Source of the DNA: Vibrio algarum | GTDB taxonomy: Bacteria > Pseudomonadota > Gammaproteobacteria > Enterobacterales > Vibrionaceae | Length of the DNA: 64,000 nt | Assembly (NCBI RefSeq): GCF_028204155.1 | Contig: NZ_JAQLOI010000003.1 | Coordinates: 1,054,001-1,118,000, forward strand | Direction: 5' to 3' | Shown: piece after piece, positions 8,109 to 17,764 of the stretch | How positions within the stretch are numbered: position 1 is the first letter of the stretch | Layout of the letters: each line of letters begins with the position of its first letter | The notes under the pieces: model-generated | Told to the model about the DNA's origin: nothing | What the model saw: the letters and a program-made list of their open reading frames with translations, nothing else | Database searches by the model: none | Made by a program: the position numbers and the translations under genes

Positions 8109-9713
8109 TTGATATCTACTGCAAACATCACCATGCAATTTGGCGCTGAGCCTTTATTTGAAAACATTTCTGCTAAGTTCGGGAACGGTAATCGTTACGG
8201 CTTAATCGGTGCCAATGGATGTGGTAAATCAACTTTCATGAAAATTCTTAGTGGCGAGTTGGCGCCAAGTTCTGGCAACGTGTCTATTACTCCAGGGTTA
8301 AAGCTAGGCGTATTGAGTCAGGATCAGTTCGCTTTTGAGCAGCACAACGTTATCGATGTGGTAATCATGGGTGATCGTAAGCTATGGGAAATTAAACAAG
8401 AACGTGACCGGATTTATTCACTACCAGAGATGAGTGAAGCAGACGGAATGAAAGTAGCGGATCTTGAAAGTGAATTTGCAGAGATGGACGGCTACACAGC
8501 CGAGAGCCGTGCAGGCGATATTTTATTACAAGCCGGTATTGAAGAAGAGCTTCATTTTGGCCTAATGCAACAAGTTGCTCCGGGTTGGAAATTGCGAGTG
8601 TTACTTGCTCAAGCACTCTTCGCTAATCCAGATATTTTGTTATTAGATGAACCAACCAACAACCTGGATATTCATACGATTAACTGGCTCGCGGAAGAAC
8701 TGAATCAACGTAAGTGTACGATGATCATTATTTCGCACGATCGTCACTTTCTAAACTCTGTATGCACACACATGGCCGATATCGATTACGGTGAACTGCG
8801 TATTTATCCGGGTAACTACGAGTATTTCCTTGAAGCATCAGGCCTCATACGCGAACAGTTACTCTCTAGTAACGCTAAAAAAGCCGCTGAAATAAGCGAA
8901 CTACAAGATTTCGTCAATCGATTTGGCGCAAACGCATCTAAAGCTAAACAAGCAAGTTCTCGCGCCAAGAAAATGGACAAAATTAAGCTCGACGAGGTTA
9001 AATCGACTACCCGTATCAGCCCATCGATTAATTTTGGTGAAGGCAAGAAACTGCATAGATTGGCGCTAGAGTTAAAAGATCTTGGCCATTCATTTGAAGA
9101 TGAATTGCTGTTCGAAAAAGGTAATTTACTTTTAGAAGCGGGTACCCGTTTAGCCGTTATCGGTGAGAATGGCGTGGGTAAAACTACTTTTTTACGTTGT
9201 CTAGTGAACGAGCTGGAGCAATCGGAAGGTATCGTAAAATGGTCAGAAAATGCGTCTATTGGGTATTGTCCACAAGATAGCACTGCTGACTTTGATAACG
9301 ATTTAAGTATCTTTGATTGGATATCTCAGTGGCGAACCGTAAAACACGATGATTTAATGGTTCGTGGCATTTTAGGTCGCTTACTCTTTACCGCTGACGA
9401 TGCGAATAAAAAAGCAAAAAATTGCTCTGGTGGCGAAAAAAATCGCCTGTTGTTTGGTAAGTTGATGATGCAAGACATCAATGTTCTTGTGATGGATGAG
9501 CCAACAAACCACATGGATATGGAAGCGATCGAAGCATTGAACAACGCACTTAAAGTTTATCAGGGTACGTTAATTTTTGTCAGCCATGACCGCGAGTTTG
9601 TGTCGTCTCTTGCCACGTCAATCATTGATGTAAAAGACAAAAAGCTAGTACAGTTTCAAGGTACTTATAATGAATACCTTGCCCATCAAGTGAAAACATT
9701 AACTGGCGCATAA
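8109..9713 (+). CDS. ybiT: ABC-F family ATPase, YbiT type
   Basis: This is a soluble protein of two ABC domains without membrane segments, of the family that acts on translating ribosomes. I placed the start at TTG 8109 (MISTANITMQFGAEPLFEN). AGGA lies eight bases upstream and enteric YbiT starts at the same place. Upstream in-frame codons are not conserved. Domain 1 has Walker A GANGCGKST and DEPTNNLDIHT. Domain 2 has GENGVGKTT, the signature CSGGEKNRLLFG and DEPTNHMDM. A charged linker with many K and E residues separates them. The length of 534 aa fits YbiT (about 530 aa). Confidence 0.94.
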   Translation: MISTANITMQFGAEPLFENISAKFGNGNRYGLIGANGCGKSTFMKILSGELAPSSGNVSITPGLKLGVLSQDQFAFEQHNVIDVVIMGDRKLWEIKQERDRIYSLPEMSEADGMKVADLESEFAEMDGYTAESRAGDILLQAGIEEELHFGLMQQVAPGWKLRVLLAQALFANPDILLLDEPTNNLDIHTINWLAEELNQRKCTMIIISHDRHFLNSVCTHMADIDYGELRIYPGNYEYFLEASGLIREQLLSSNAKKAAEISELQDFVNRFGANASKAKQASSRAKKMDKIKLDEVKSTTRISPSINFGEGKKLHRLALELKDLGHSFEDELLFEKGNLLLEAGTRLAVIGENGVGKTTFLRCLVNELEQSEGIVKWSENASIGYCPQDSTADFDNDLSIFDWISQWRTVKHDDLMVRGILGRLLFTADDANKKAKNCSGGEKNRLLFGKLMMQDINVLVMDEPTNHMDMEAIEALNNALKVYQGTLIFVSHDREFVSSLATSIIDVKDKKLVQFQGTYNEYLAHQVKTLTGA

Positions 9714-9748
9714 CTTATCAATCCAGACAAGAACCTTGGTCTATTTGG

Positions 9749-10363
9749 TTAGAGGTTATTTAGCAAAGCCGGTATAGCATTTTTACTGGTTTTGCTGATT
9801 TTTTGCATGAGAGCAAAGCTTGGGTTTACGATATTTTGCGCTTCCAGTTCTTCTACCATCACCATCCATAATTTAGCCGTCATCTCTGAATCGGCTAAGG
9901 CGCGGTGAAAGACACCATCGTGTTCAATCTGCTTGTGCCTAATGAGATCGCCTAATTTGTGAGTAGGAGAATCTTGTATTAGTCTTCTCGCGATTAACAT
10001 AGAGCAGGCAAATTGACCGGCATAGCTTGCGCCAATCCGCTCAAATTCGGCATCAAGAAAACGCTTGTCGAACGATGCGTTATGGGCAACTAAGTGATGA
10101 TCACCAATAAATTCAGAAAATTCAGTCATCACTTCATCGCAAGAAGGTGCGTTGCTTAGCATAGCGTTAGAAATTCCTGTGTAGTTCGCTATAAACCCAC
10201 TGACTCTAAAACCCGGATTCATAAGCTGTTGAAAGGTATCTTTGACTACCCCATCGACGAGTTTTACCGCCCCAATTTCGATTGCCCTGTCTCCCATATT
10301 CGGAGACAAACCGGTGGTTTCGAAGTCGAGTACGATGACGGATTTAGCGGAGGAGTTGGTCAT
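9749..10363 (-). CDS. DnaQ-like 3'-5' exonuclease (DEDDh)
   Basis: The 204-aa product has the DEDDh exonuclease motifs in order: Exo I VLDFETTGLSP (catalytic D and E), Exo II LVAHNASFDKRFLD and Exo III HRALADSEMTAKLW (catalytic H and D). It resembles the single-domain epsilon-like exonucleases that are common besides DnaQ itself, so a DNA or RNA processing role is likely but unspecific. It converges on ybiT with a 35-bp gap. Confidence 0.9.
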   Translation of the reverse strand: MTNSSAKSVIVLDFETTGLSPNMGDRAIEIGAVKLVDGVVKDTFQQLMNPGFRVSGFIANYTGISNAMLSNAPSCDEVMTEFSEFIGDHHLVAHNASFDKRFLDAEFERIGASYAGQFACSMLIARRLIQDSPTHKLGDLIRHKQIEHDGVFHRALADSEMTAKLWMVMVEELEAQNIVNPSFALMQKISKTSKNAIPALLNNL

Positions 10364-10514
10364 GAGATTCCTGAAAACGTGCCAATTTTAAAAATAGGGC
10401 CATAGGTTAACATATTAAAATAGACAGAGTAGCGCCCAAGCCATACACTTCTACTTTCTGAATTTTAGGCTGAAAGGCCCAGACGACCAAATATTTTTAT
10501 TATCGAGGTAAAAC

Positions 10515-11414
10515 ATGTCTAAACGCGATTATTACAGCGTGCTCGGTGTCTCTAAAGACGCCTCTGAAAAAGACATTAAGAAGGCGTATAAAAAGCTCGC
10601 AATGAAATATCATCCGGATAAAAACCCCGGAGACGCCACAGCAGAAGGCAGCTTTAAAGAAGTTAAAGAAGCATACGAAACGCTGACAGATACAAGCAAG
10701 CGCCGCAAGTATGATCAATTTGGTCACGCTGGTTTTGAAAACAGTGGCTTTGGTGGCGGTCAGGGGCGTTCTCAAGGGTTTGGTGGCTTTGAAGATATCT
10801 TTGGTGATGCTTTTGGCCAGCGTAGACAAGGCTTTGGAGGTGCGGGTGGTTTTGATGATGTCTTCTCTCAAGCAAGAAACCGTCAACCACGTGCTCAAAA
10901 AGGTCAGGATGTTGAATATTCCGTCACTGTCGATTTTGTCGACGCCATTCAAGGTGCTGAAAAAGTGGTAGAGCTACCTGTTAACGGTGAGCAGAAAAAA
11001 ATTAATATCAAAATCCCGAAAGGGATTAAAGAAGAAGAAAAGATCCGGTTTTCAGGCAAAGGCGCTCCGGGATTAAACGGTGGACCTGCAGGCAACATGT
11101 TTATCAAGATACTGATTCGCCCTCATGCGTATTTGGAGCGCGATGGAAATGACCTAATTTGCCATTCAGAAGTGAATATCACAACAGCCACATTAGGTGG
11201 TGAGTTGGAAGTTCAGGCGTTAGAGAATCGATTTAAACTTAAAATTCCTGCGGGTACTCAAAATGGTAGAAAGTTTAAGGTGACAGGCAAAGGCGTAACG
11301 AGCCGCAAGGGTGAAACTGGCGATCTTTTAGTTAAAATTAAAGTGGTAACGCCAACCAATCTAACTCGTGAGCAAACTGAACTAATGGAGCAGTTTAAAG
11401 CGACGTTAGTGTAA
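10515..11414 (+). CDS. J-domain co-chaperone, DnaJ class B (CbpA-like)
   Basis: The 299-aa protein stimulates an Hsp70 ATPase. Residues 4-70 form the J domain with the HPD tripeptide in MKYHPDKNPGD. A Gly/Phe-rich segment follows (residues about 73-125, for example GGGQGRSQGFGGF). Two beta-rich substrate-binding domains end the protein. The DnaJ zinc-finger CxxCxGxG repeats are absent, placing it in class B with CbpA and DjlA-type proteins. A GAGG ribosome binding site precedes the ATG. Confidence 0.9.
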   Translation: MSKRDYYSVLGVSKDASEKDIKKAYKKLAMKYHPDKNPGDATAEGSFKEVKEAYETLTDTSKRRKYDQFGHAGFENSGFGGGQGRSQGFGGFEDIFGDAFGQRRQGFGGAGGFDDVFSQARNRQPRAQKGQDVEYSVTVDFVDAIQGAEKVVELPVNGEQKKINIKIPKGIKEEEKIRFSGKGAPGLNGGPAGNMFIKILIRPHAYLERDGNDLICHSEVNITTATLGGELEVQALENRFKLKIPAGTQNGRKFKVTGKGVTSRKGETGDLLVKIKVVTPTNLTREQTELMEQFKATLV

Positions 11415-11579
11415 TTACTGGGTTTAGAAAATGGTCACTTATTGTAGTGGCCATAGTAATGACAAGACCTTGCTGGCCATTGAAAATGGTATCAGCACCA
11501 AGGATGTCAGCTCACTGGTTCAACAGCACGTATTTTAGCTTAGGTTACATACGATACATTGAAATTGAAGGCAGAAATA

Positions 11580-11771
11580 ATGAGTGGAACGACACGAGCG
11601 GATATTCATCCCGGACTAGAAGTAAAAATTGTACTTAAGAAAGATCAGCGTAGCGGTACTCTTACCGTTGGAATTGTGAAAGATCTTTTGACTAAGTCAC
11701 CCAACCACCCTCATGGTATTAAAGTGCGTTTAGAAAGTGGCGATGTAGGCCGAGTTAAAGTCATCGTTTAG
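11580..11771 (+). CDS. YwbE family small protein
   Basis: This 63-aa protein matches the YwbE family throughout, with DIHPGLEVKIVLKKDQRSG, VKDLLTKSPNHPHGIKVRL and GDVGRVKVIV. It folds as a small beta-rich domain with a KOW-like tail, and its role is unknown. I chose the ATG at 11580 because GAAGG lies eight bases upstream and the family begins here. An upstream TTG would add eight unconserved residues. Confidence 0.9.
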   Translation: MSGTTRADIHPGLEVKIVLKKDQRSGTLTVGIVKDLLTKSPNHPHGIKVRLESGDVGRVKVIV

Positions 11772-11837
11772 TTGACTCTTGCTCGCTCGCGAGCAATCGA
11801 TCTGCCCCTCGTTTTTCGTGGGGCTTAATATTAAAGA

Positions 11838-12104
11838 CTACTTTAAAGGGTCATCGTCAGGCAATGCGCTATGAATCCATAGTGCTAATCGTTTTTTAAT
11901 ATTTTTGCCGTCGGTTTTATCGGCGGGTAAGGGCGTGATCTGACGCACTTCGACTAAGAACAGGTAAACAGCCATTACCTTATTGGGTTGCGATGTATTT
12001 TTGTCAAAAAGCTTGTATCCCTGCATTTTTGCAATCTGACTACCAACTTCTAATGCTTTCTTGAACAGCTTGTCTTCGTTGTTGATCTTAGCGGTTTTCG
12101 ACAT
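11838..12104 (-). CDS. Small conserved protein, DUF5062-like
   Basis: The 88-aa product, starting MSKTAKINNEDKLFKKALEV, resembles a small Vibrionales family of unknown function (DUF5062, from memory). Conserved-looking segments are KVMAVYLFLVEVRQITPLP and KKRLALWIHSALPDDDP. No signal peptide or membrane segment is visible. Two upstream in-frame starts (12128 and 12122) would add residues that do not look family-like. The family label needs a profile search. Confidence 0.65.
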   Translation of the reverse strand: MSKTAKINNEDKLFKKALEVGSQIAKMQGYKLFDKNTSQPNKVMAVYLFLVEVRQITPLPADKTDGKNIKKRLALWIHSALPDDDPLK

Positions 12105-12184
12105 AGGTAACCCATGGTTCATATTCAATTATGTTGTAAGTATATATCAAACGACTCGCTTTTAGACTAAGCGAAAATCGCAAT

Positions 12185-13548
12185 TCAAACATTTTCTTCC
12201 GCAATCGCTCGTTCCGGTTTATGGCGAATAAAATAGGCTAGGGCGATTGCGAAGGTCATGCATTCACCAATAGGGAGAGCAATGACGAAGCGGTTGTCGT
12301 CAAATAACATAAACAGCAGAATTAACAAAGAAGCAGGAAATATAAGGCTACGGCATAAAGAGACGATACCGGATTGGAACGGTAAATGAATAGCCGTAAG
12401 GTAGCCAGATATCGTCATGTTGGCACCAGCGAATATAAATAGAGGCCAGACGTAATAGACGAATTCAACCGCCATTGATACTGTGGTATCTGTACCTTGA
12501 TCGTCTAAGAACAAGTAGATGAGTGACTCGTTAAAAATTAGCAGAACCAAAATAGTGATTAAACTGACGATGCTAGTCATAACAAAAGTGATTTTTAAGA
12601 ACTGTTTGAGCCGTTGTTCATTCTGCGCCCCGAAATTCTGGCTCAACATTACTTGCGCGGTGTCGGCAATGGAAAAATAAACCATAAAGCCAATCATCAA
12701 CAGATAGTTTAATACGGTGATGGCGGCAACACCTTCAACACCAGCGCGAGAAATAAGCATCAAATTGAAAATAAAAGCGATAATTCCGCCAGAAATTTCA
12801 TTGATAAACTCAGATAAACCATTGTATGCGGCTTGATAAATTTCAGACCAGTTTTTTTGGTTCGGTGAAAAATGCAGTTTTCGCTTACGGCTAAAAAATA
12901 CAATAACAGCGTTAGCATCGGCAATAATTGTGACAGACCTGTGGCCCACGCTGCGCCATTAAGCCCCCAACCAAAGACCGCAATAAAAAAATAATCGAGA
13001 ACAACATTAAGCACCGAACCTATCACCAGAGCCGTAGCCGCGAGTGAAGGGAATCCGTCTAACCTAACGAAAAAGTACAGCACGATTGTGACCAGTTGTG
13101 CCAACAGAAAAGGCATAATGACACGATAATATTCGCTCATTAATGGGGAAAGCTCTTCCCCTGCACCAAGTAATTGAAATAAGAAGGGCTCAAAAATCAA
13201 ACCCATTGTGATGATGGTAATGGCATAGAAAATAACAGCGATCAGCGTTTTACTAAATATTGCTGAAGCGGCGGTGTTGTTTTTTTCTCCCAGATATTTG
13301 CCGGCTCTTACCGAGCCGCCAATAGATAGCATTAAGCCAACGCCAAACAGCACAGATAATATTGGGATGATCAGATTGACCGCTGCCAAGGCAGGGACAC
13401 CAACAAAATTTCCAATAAAGATTCCGTCGACAATAGAGGCTGAACTCATCGCAAGCATGCCAACAATAGAAGGTAATAGATACCTTAAAAATGTGGTTAT
13501 AATCGGCCCTTCTAAGGCACTGTTTTTTTGAGCGAGTGTGGCGTCCAT
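12185..13548 (-). pseudogene. MATE family efflux transporter, broken by one frameshift
   Basis: The two halves together form a twelve-helix multidrug/sodium antiporter of the MATE family. The first half, from MDATLAQKNSALEGP, has MATE-typical PSIVGMLAMSSASIVDGIFIG and leaves frame after MLTLLLYF. The second half continues as FSRKRKLHFSPNQKN in the next frame and includes YNGLSEFINEISGG and VMLSQNFGA. The break is at a six-base A run on the plus strand (12893-12898). Adding one base yields about 454 aa, the family length. The gene is probably intact in the organism. Confidence 0.85.
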
Positions 13549-13750
13549 CAAGAACTCTATTAGAGAATAAAAGCGGAGCTTAAGGTAACAGGTATTGATA
13601 GGGAACACCAACGGACGCCCATTAGTGAGTTGAAGAATCGAGTTATCCAGTCCATTTATGAGCTGTGTTTTGCGAATGTATGAAAGTTCCTCTCTCGATT
13701 TAAGTATGAAATCAAGTGAGGAACCTAAAGTGACGATTTTTGTTATGTTG

Positions 13751-15733
13751 TTATAGCTTAAATTGCCCTACAAGGGTTTGTAGTTCAGTGTTTGCGGATT
13801 CAAGTGCGTGAGCATGTTGTTCTGAAGTTTGTCCTTGTGAATGAAGTTGTTGAAGCATGACACGAATAGATTCCATACTTTGGTTAATGCCATCTGCCAC
13901 TTCACTTTGTTCTCTTGCTGCGGTTGCAATTTGCACACTTACATCGTCTACATTAATGACTGACTCTTGCATGGTTGCAATACCGTCGGTTACTTTATGC
14001 GTTAATTCGGAAGTTTTAACACATTGCTCTTTAGTATTGTTCATTGAGGAAACCGTTGTTTCAACGCCCATTTTTAAAGTATCTAGCATGTCGGCTACTT
14101 CAGATGTGCTTTGCTGTGTTTTTGCCGCTAAATTACGTACTTCATCAGCTACGACAGCGAATCCTCGGCCTTGTTCTCCTGCTCTTGCCGCTTCAATGGC
14201 TGCATTTAGCGCGAGTAGATTTGTTTGTTCTGCAATACCGCCAATAACTTGAAGTACGGATTCAATAGAGGCCGCATTTTCTTGCATCATCGCAACATTT
14301 TTTGCGGTTAATTCCACGTTACTCATTAGGTTCCCGACGCCTTCTGTTGCTTCATTTGCCGATCTGTTGGCTTCTAAGGCTTGCTCTTGAGCTTGGCTGG
14401 TAATTTCTGTACTTTGGCTTGTGTGTCCAGCGACTTCTAGAGATGAAGAACTCAATTCATTGACCGCTGCCGCAACCATATCTGTTTCTTTAACGTGGTT
14501 TTCCAAAATAACTAACGACTGCTTTGTGACTGTCGACATAGATACAATTTGCTCACTACACTTTTGATTTGCATCTGACACTTTTTGTATAAGTTGTTGA
14601 AGATAAACGATGAAATTATTCATGGACTCAGATACAGCATCTAGCTCGTCTTCACCATTTATAGGCAACCTCATGCTTAAGTCTGCGTCCCCAGCCGATA
14701 AAGTATCAACATTTTCTTTTAAGCCTTTAAAGCGATTCCCTAAGTTAGTAAAAGCGATTAATAATGCAGCCAGCAAAAGGAAAATCATAGGCAGCTGTAT
14801 CTTGGCTAAAATATTCATTGTTTCTTGCGTATGTATGGTTAAAAGGCGAGTTGGTTGCGAAACTGCAACGAGCCAAGGGGTGCCTTCAATATCTTGTATT
14901 AGTAATGTATGGTCCTCGCCATTTTGGGTGTACTCCCGTCTAAACTCTTTATTTTTTAGTGCTTTGTCGAGTTCAGTTGCCATTGAATAGTTCTGCCCGT
15001 TTAATTGACTAAGAATGACATCATCACCAGTCAGCACCTTGTTTTTACTTAATATCTTTCCGTCTGATTCAACGATTAATATTTCGGCGTTGAGTTCGCG
15101 TTCTTTGTTCGAAACTAAGGTATTAAAGAAGCCTAAGGTCACATCTACCGTTGATACACCATAGAGCTTTGAATTCTGATATATAGCCATCGCGCAGTTG
15201 GTTCTTGGTTGTGTGCTTGCTCCGTCTTTATACGCGTTCGCCCAAACACACTCTCCCTTTGGTGCCTGTTGACCGGCCATGTGCCACGCTTGCGTATAGT
15301 ATGAGGGTGCTTCATCACTATTCCAGTAGGTGTTTTCTATCAATTTTCCAGAACCATCTCGATGGTAGAAAGTACTTGCTCTATCAACCCCTTTTTCTCG
15401 CATGTTTGGAAGTGGCCAAATACCACCACCGAAGACCAATTGGTTTCCGTATTGATCGACGATATGAGGAAGAACTTCATCGATTTGGTCACTTTGGAGA
15501 TTTGGCACCAGTTGGGTAGTTGCACGTTGCTGAGCTTTAACTGCTGCCAAAGTAAGTTTGATTTCTGTTGCTATATCCTTTACTGCGAAAGATAAGTTCT
15601 TTTCTTCTTCGGCTCTTAAGTTAGGTTGTACCCATTGTTTTACACCTAGGATAGTCAAAACGCTAATAACAGCGACGAACACTATCAATAAAAAACTATA
15701 TTTTTGTCTTATCGTCTTAAAAGGTAAATTCAT
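13751..15733 (-). CDS. Methyl-accepting chemotaxis protein with dCache sensor
   Basis: This is a 660-aa inner-membrane chemoreceptor. A transmembrane segment lies at residues about 12-30, followed by a periplasmic region of about 270 residues of the dCache type (FGGGIWPLPNMREKGVDRAS and similar). A second membrane segment lies at about 310-328, then HAMP (NGEDELDAVSESMNNF). The cytoplasmic coiled-coil has the signalling tip NLLALNAAIEAARAGE and GFAVVADEVRNLA. The C-terminus (LQTLVGQFKL) lacks the CheR-docking pentapeptide. The ligand is unknown. It is a single-gene unit. Confidence 0.95.
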   Translation of the reverse strand: MNLPFKTIRQKYSFLLIVFVAVISVLTILGVKQWVQPNLRAEEEKNLSFAVKDIATEIKLTLAAVKAQQRATTQLVPNLQSDQIDEVLPHIVDQYGNQLVFGGGIWPLPNMREKGVDRASTFYHRDGSGKLIENTYWNSDEAPSYYTQAWHMAGQQAPKGECVWANAYKDGASTQPRTNCAMAIYQNSKLYGVSTVDVTLGFFNTLVSNKERELNAEILIVESDGKILSKNKVLTGDDVILSQLNGQNYSMATELDKALKNKEFRREYTQNGEDHTLLIQDIEGTPWLVAVSQPTRLLTIHTQETMNILAKIQLPMIFLLLAALLIAFTNLGNRFKGLKENVDTLSAGDADLSMRLPINGEDELDAVSESMNNFIVYLQQLIQKVSDANQKCSEQIVSMSTVTKQSLVILENHVKETDMVAAAVNELSSSSLEVAGHTSQSTEITSQAQEQALEANRSANEATEGVGNLMSNVELTAKNVAMMQENAASIESVLQVIGGIAEQTNLLALNAAIEAARAGEQGRGFAVVADEVRNLAAKTQQSTSEVADMLDTLKMGVETTVSSMNNTKEQCVKTSELTHKVTDGIATMQESVINVDDVSVQIATAAREQSEVADGINQSMESIRVMLQQLHSQGQTSEQHAHALESANTELQTLVGQFKL

Positions 15734-16029
15734 GTTCGCTCTCTTTTATTCTTAGTGGAGATAGTTAATAGCAGGGCCACTTAATCGATTGAATTTTTTA
15801 AGAATTAATACAGTTAGAGGCTTTTTCATACTGAAACGCTCAAAAGTTGAACTCGCTACAATTGTAAATAGTGTAGAAGTAAAATTAAAATTTTGTATTG
15901 AAGCTAACTCTACTTTTTCAGTTTGGGCTGATTTAAAGGCCCAAATAGAAAAATTAGTTGTTACTTTAAGAGCTCAACTATGCACTATTAAGCTTGTTTG
16001 ACAAGTTTTTATCAGAAGGAATACTTTCT
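15734..16029. other. Intergenic region, no supported gene
   Basis: About 300 bp lie between the chemoreceptor start and the YdeI-like gene. They must include the receptor promoter on the minus strand. A 70-codon frame at 15789-16001 has no ribosome binding site or recognisable family and is not called. Confidence 0.5.
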
Positions 16030-16617
16030 TTACTTCTTTCGCAAGCTGGGTATTTTTAGACCCGATTCAGAAGATGCAATTAACACACACAATCTTTTTA
16101 TTTGTGTTTCTTTCTTCTTCGCGCTCATTACCCACCAGATAGAATCTCTTTTATACGATGGTGCTAATTGAGTGAAGAATCGCCAAGCTGGTTCATTTGC
16201 TTTGATCTGTTCTTCATACTCTTCTGCTAGTTGTATATTTCTTTGCTCGGAGGAATAACCTTGTGTATCGATTCTGCGGTTAAAAATGTCTATTCCTTCT
16301 GGTTTCATCTTATCAAGTTGTATTAGGTTTTTTACCTTCTGTACGTTTACTGCGCTCCATACACTATTTATTTTGCGCGGTGTAAAGCGAATCTTATAGC
16401 TTTCTTTATCAATCGTTTTTCGTATACCGTCAATCCACCCATAACATAGGGCTGCATCAACTGAACTTGACCATGTAAGGCTTGCACGCGCGGTACTTTT
16501 TTTGTAATAACCGACCCAAAGTTCACTAGCATCAGCATGATGCGCTGCTAACCACTGGTTAAATTCTTCTTGGTTCTTAAAAAAATAAGATCTGCCATCT
16601 TTTCGCCTATCCCAATT
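16030..16617 (-). CDS. YdeI/OmpD-associated family protein, start codon unclear
   Basis: The frame encodes WDRRKDGRSYFFKNQEEFNQ, ELWVGYYKKST, LCYGWIDGIRKTID and IRFTPRKINSVWSAVN. These are the hallmarks of the YdeI family, which has been linked to bacteriocin or peptide resistance. The C-terminal part (APSYKRDSIWWVMSAKKKET) is also typical. No ATG, GTG or TTG exists in frame before residue about 100 (16308), although the family N-terminus is clearly encoded back to 16614. A base has probably been lost near the start. The gene abuts the hydrolase stop codon, so the two form one leftward operon. Confidence 0.75.
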   Translation of the reverse strand, partial: NWDRRKDGRSYFFKNQEEFNQWLAAHHADASELWVGYYKKSTARASLTWSSSVDAALCYGWIDGIRKTIDKESYKIRFTPRKINSVWSAVNVQKVKNLIQLDKMKPEGIDIFNRRIDTQGYSSEQRNIQLAEEYEEQIKANEPAWRFFTQLAPSYKRDSIWWVMSAKKKETQIKRLCVLIASSESGLKIPSLRKK

Positions 16618-17581
16618 AGTAAATAATTTCTGTATCTTCGAGCGTTGTCTGTTGTTCCAACCATTTTAAAATTGTCTGGTTTGTTTCTTCCGGTTTTTCT
16701 TGTTGGATCCAATGACCACAATCTAAATTGATCACCTCCACATTAGGCACGAACTCGGGTAGTTTTTCAGATTTTGGGATCACATCCCTGTCGCCATAAA
16801 GCATCAACGTTGGTTGGTGGATTATTGGGTTCACTCTCGCCAATAAGTGCCAGTTTCGGTCAAGGTTTCTATACCAGTTTATACTGCCAGTAAATCCTGT
16901 TAATTCGAATGCTGATACGAAAACAGCCAATTCGTTGTTGCTCATCACTGCTTCACCGAGTGGTTTTTTAGCTTTGGCTAGATTGATCATCGCCATGCCT
17001 GATTCTGGTTCTCTTAGTGGCTCATTTTTCCTGTACAGGTTACGCAAGAATTGGAACGTGTTCTCTTCTAATATGGCATCAGCAACACCTGGTCGTCGAT
17101 TAAAATGGACAAAATAGTTGTTACTGCCAAGTATTTGTTCCATTAATTCTATCCAAGGTGTTTCCCCTCTTTCTTGGTAGGGAAGGCTAAGATTGATCAC
17201 TTTGTTGACACGGTTTGGATGCAATAAGGTTAGGCCCCAAACAACCATTGCCCCCCAATCATGGCCAACAAAAGTGGCATCTTCGTATCCGTAGTGATCC
17301 AGAAGTGCAATCAGATCACCCGACAAATGTTCAATGTCATATTCAGTTATTTCTGTCGGGCGAGAAGAGTTGCCATAACCCCGTTGGTTAGGGACGATGA
17401 CATGGTAACCAGCTTTTTCTAGGGCGGGGATCTGGTAACGCCAAGAAAAGGCATGTTCTGGCCATCCATGACAGAGCACAATGGGCTTACCTACATTTTC
17501 TGTACCCGCTTCGAAGACTTCTAATGTCACACCGTTGACTGAAATAAGTGTGGGTTTGGGAAATTCGGTTGGATCAAACAT
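16616..17581 (-). CDS. Alpha/beta hydrolase, epoxide hydrolase-like
   Basis: The 321-aa product is an alpha/beta-fold hydrolase close to soluble epoxide hydrolases and haloalkane dehalogenases. LCHGWPEHAFSWRYQ carries the oxyanion HGxP motif, and TFVGHDWGAMVVWG carries the nucleophilic aspartate. MLYGDRDVIP provides the acid and DCGHWIQQEKPEE the catalytic histidine. I chose the ATG at 17581, which has AGGAAAA upstream. The substrate is unknown. A WYL regulator is divergent, and the YdeI-like gene follows. Confidence 0.88.
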   Translation of the reverse strand: MFDPTEFPKPTLISVNGVTLEVFEAGTENVGKPIVLCHGWPEHAFSWRYQIPALEKAGYHVIVPNQRGYGNSSRPTEITEYDIEHLSGDLIALLDHYGYEDATFVGHDWGAMVVWGLTLLHPNRVNKVINLSLPYQERGETPWIELMEQILGSNNYFVHFNRRPGVADAILEENTFQFLRNLYRKNEPLREPESGMAMINLAKAKKPLGEAVMSNNELAVFVSAFELTGFTGSINWYRNLDRNWHLLARVNPIIHQPTLMLYGDRDVIPKSEKLPEFVPNVEVINLDCGHWIQQEKPEETNQTILKWLEQQTTLEDTEIIY

Positions 17582-17721
17582 TGTTGTTTTCCTATATCTA
17601 TTTTGGGTGTACATACAAAGCCTTTTTCTTAGGGGCTACTCAATTCACAAATCGGAAATTTTCAGCTGTACGTATATCTTCGTAATCTTTTGCTGGCGTT
17701 GACAGACAAAGTATATAAGCT

Positions 17722-17746
17722 AATGGTGACAAATATTGTCACCATT
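17722..17746. promoter_or_regulatory. Perfect 11-bp inverted repeat, candidate operator of the WYL regulator
   Basis: AATGGTGACAA at 17722-17732 and TTGTCACCATT at 17736-17746 are exact reverse complements around a three-base centre (ATA). The element ends four bases before the GGAGG of the regulator gene, in the divergent promoter region shared with the hydrolase. There is no T run, so a DNA-binding site is more likely than a terminator. Confidence 0.7.
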
Positions 17747-17764
17747 GAATGGAGGCCTTACCAA

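Noticed and set aside
11765..11830. TTGCTCG/CGAGCAA and GCCCC/GGGGC hairpins after the YwbE gene
   Set aside because: The first has no T run, and the second has an internal mismatch and a weak T tract. They may end the transcript, but the support is too thin for a separate feature.
15789..16001. 70-codon plus-strand frame
   Set aside because: No ribosome binding site, no recognisable family, and an odd composition. It lies in the promoter region of the chemoreceptor.
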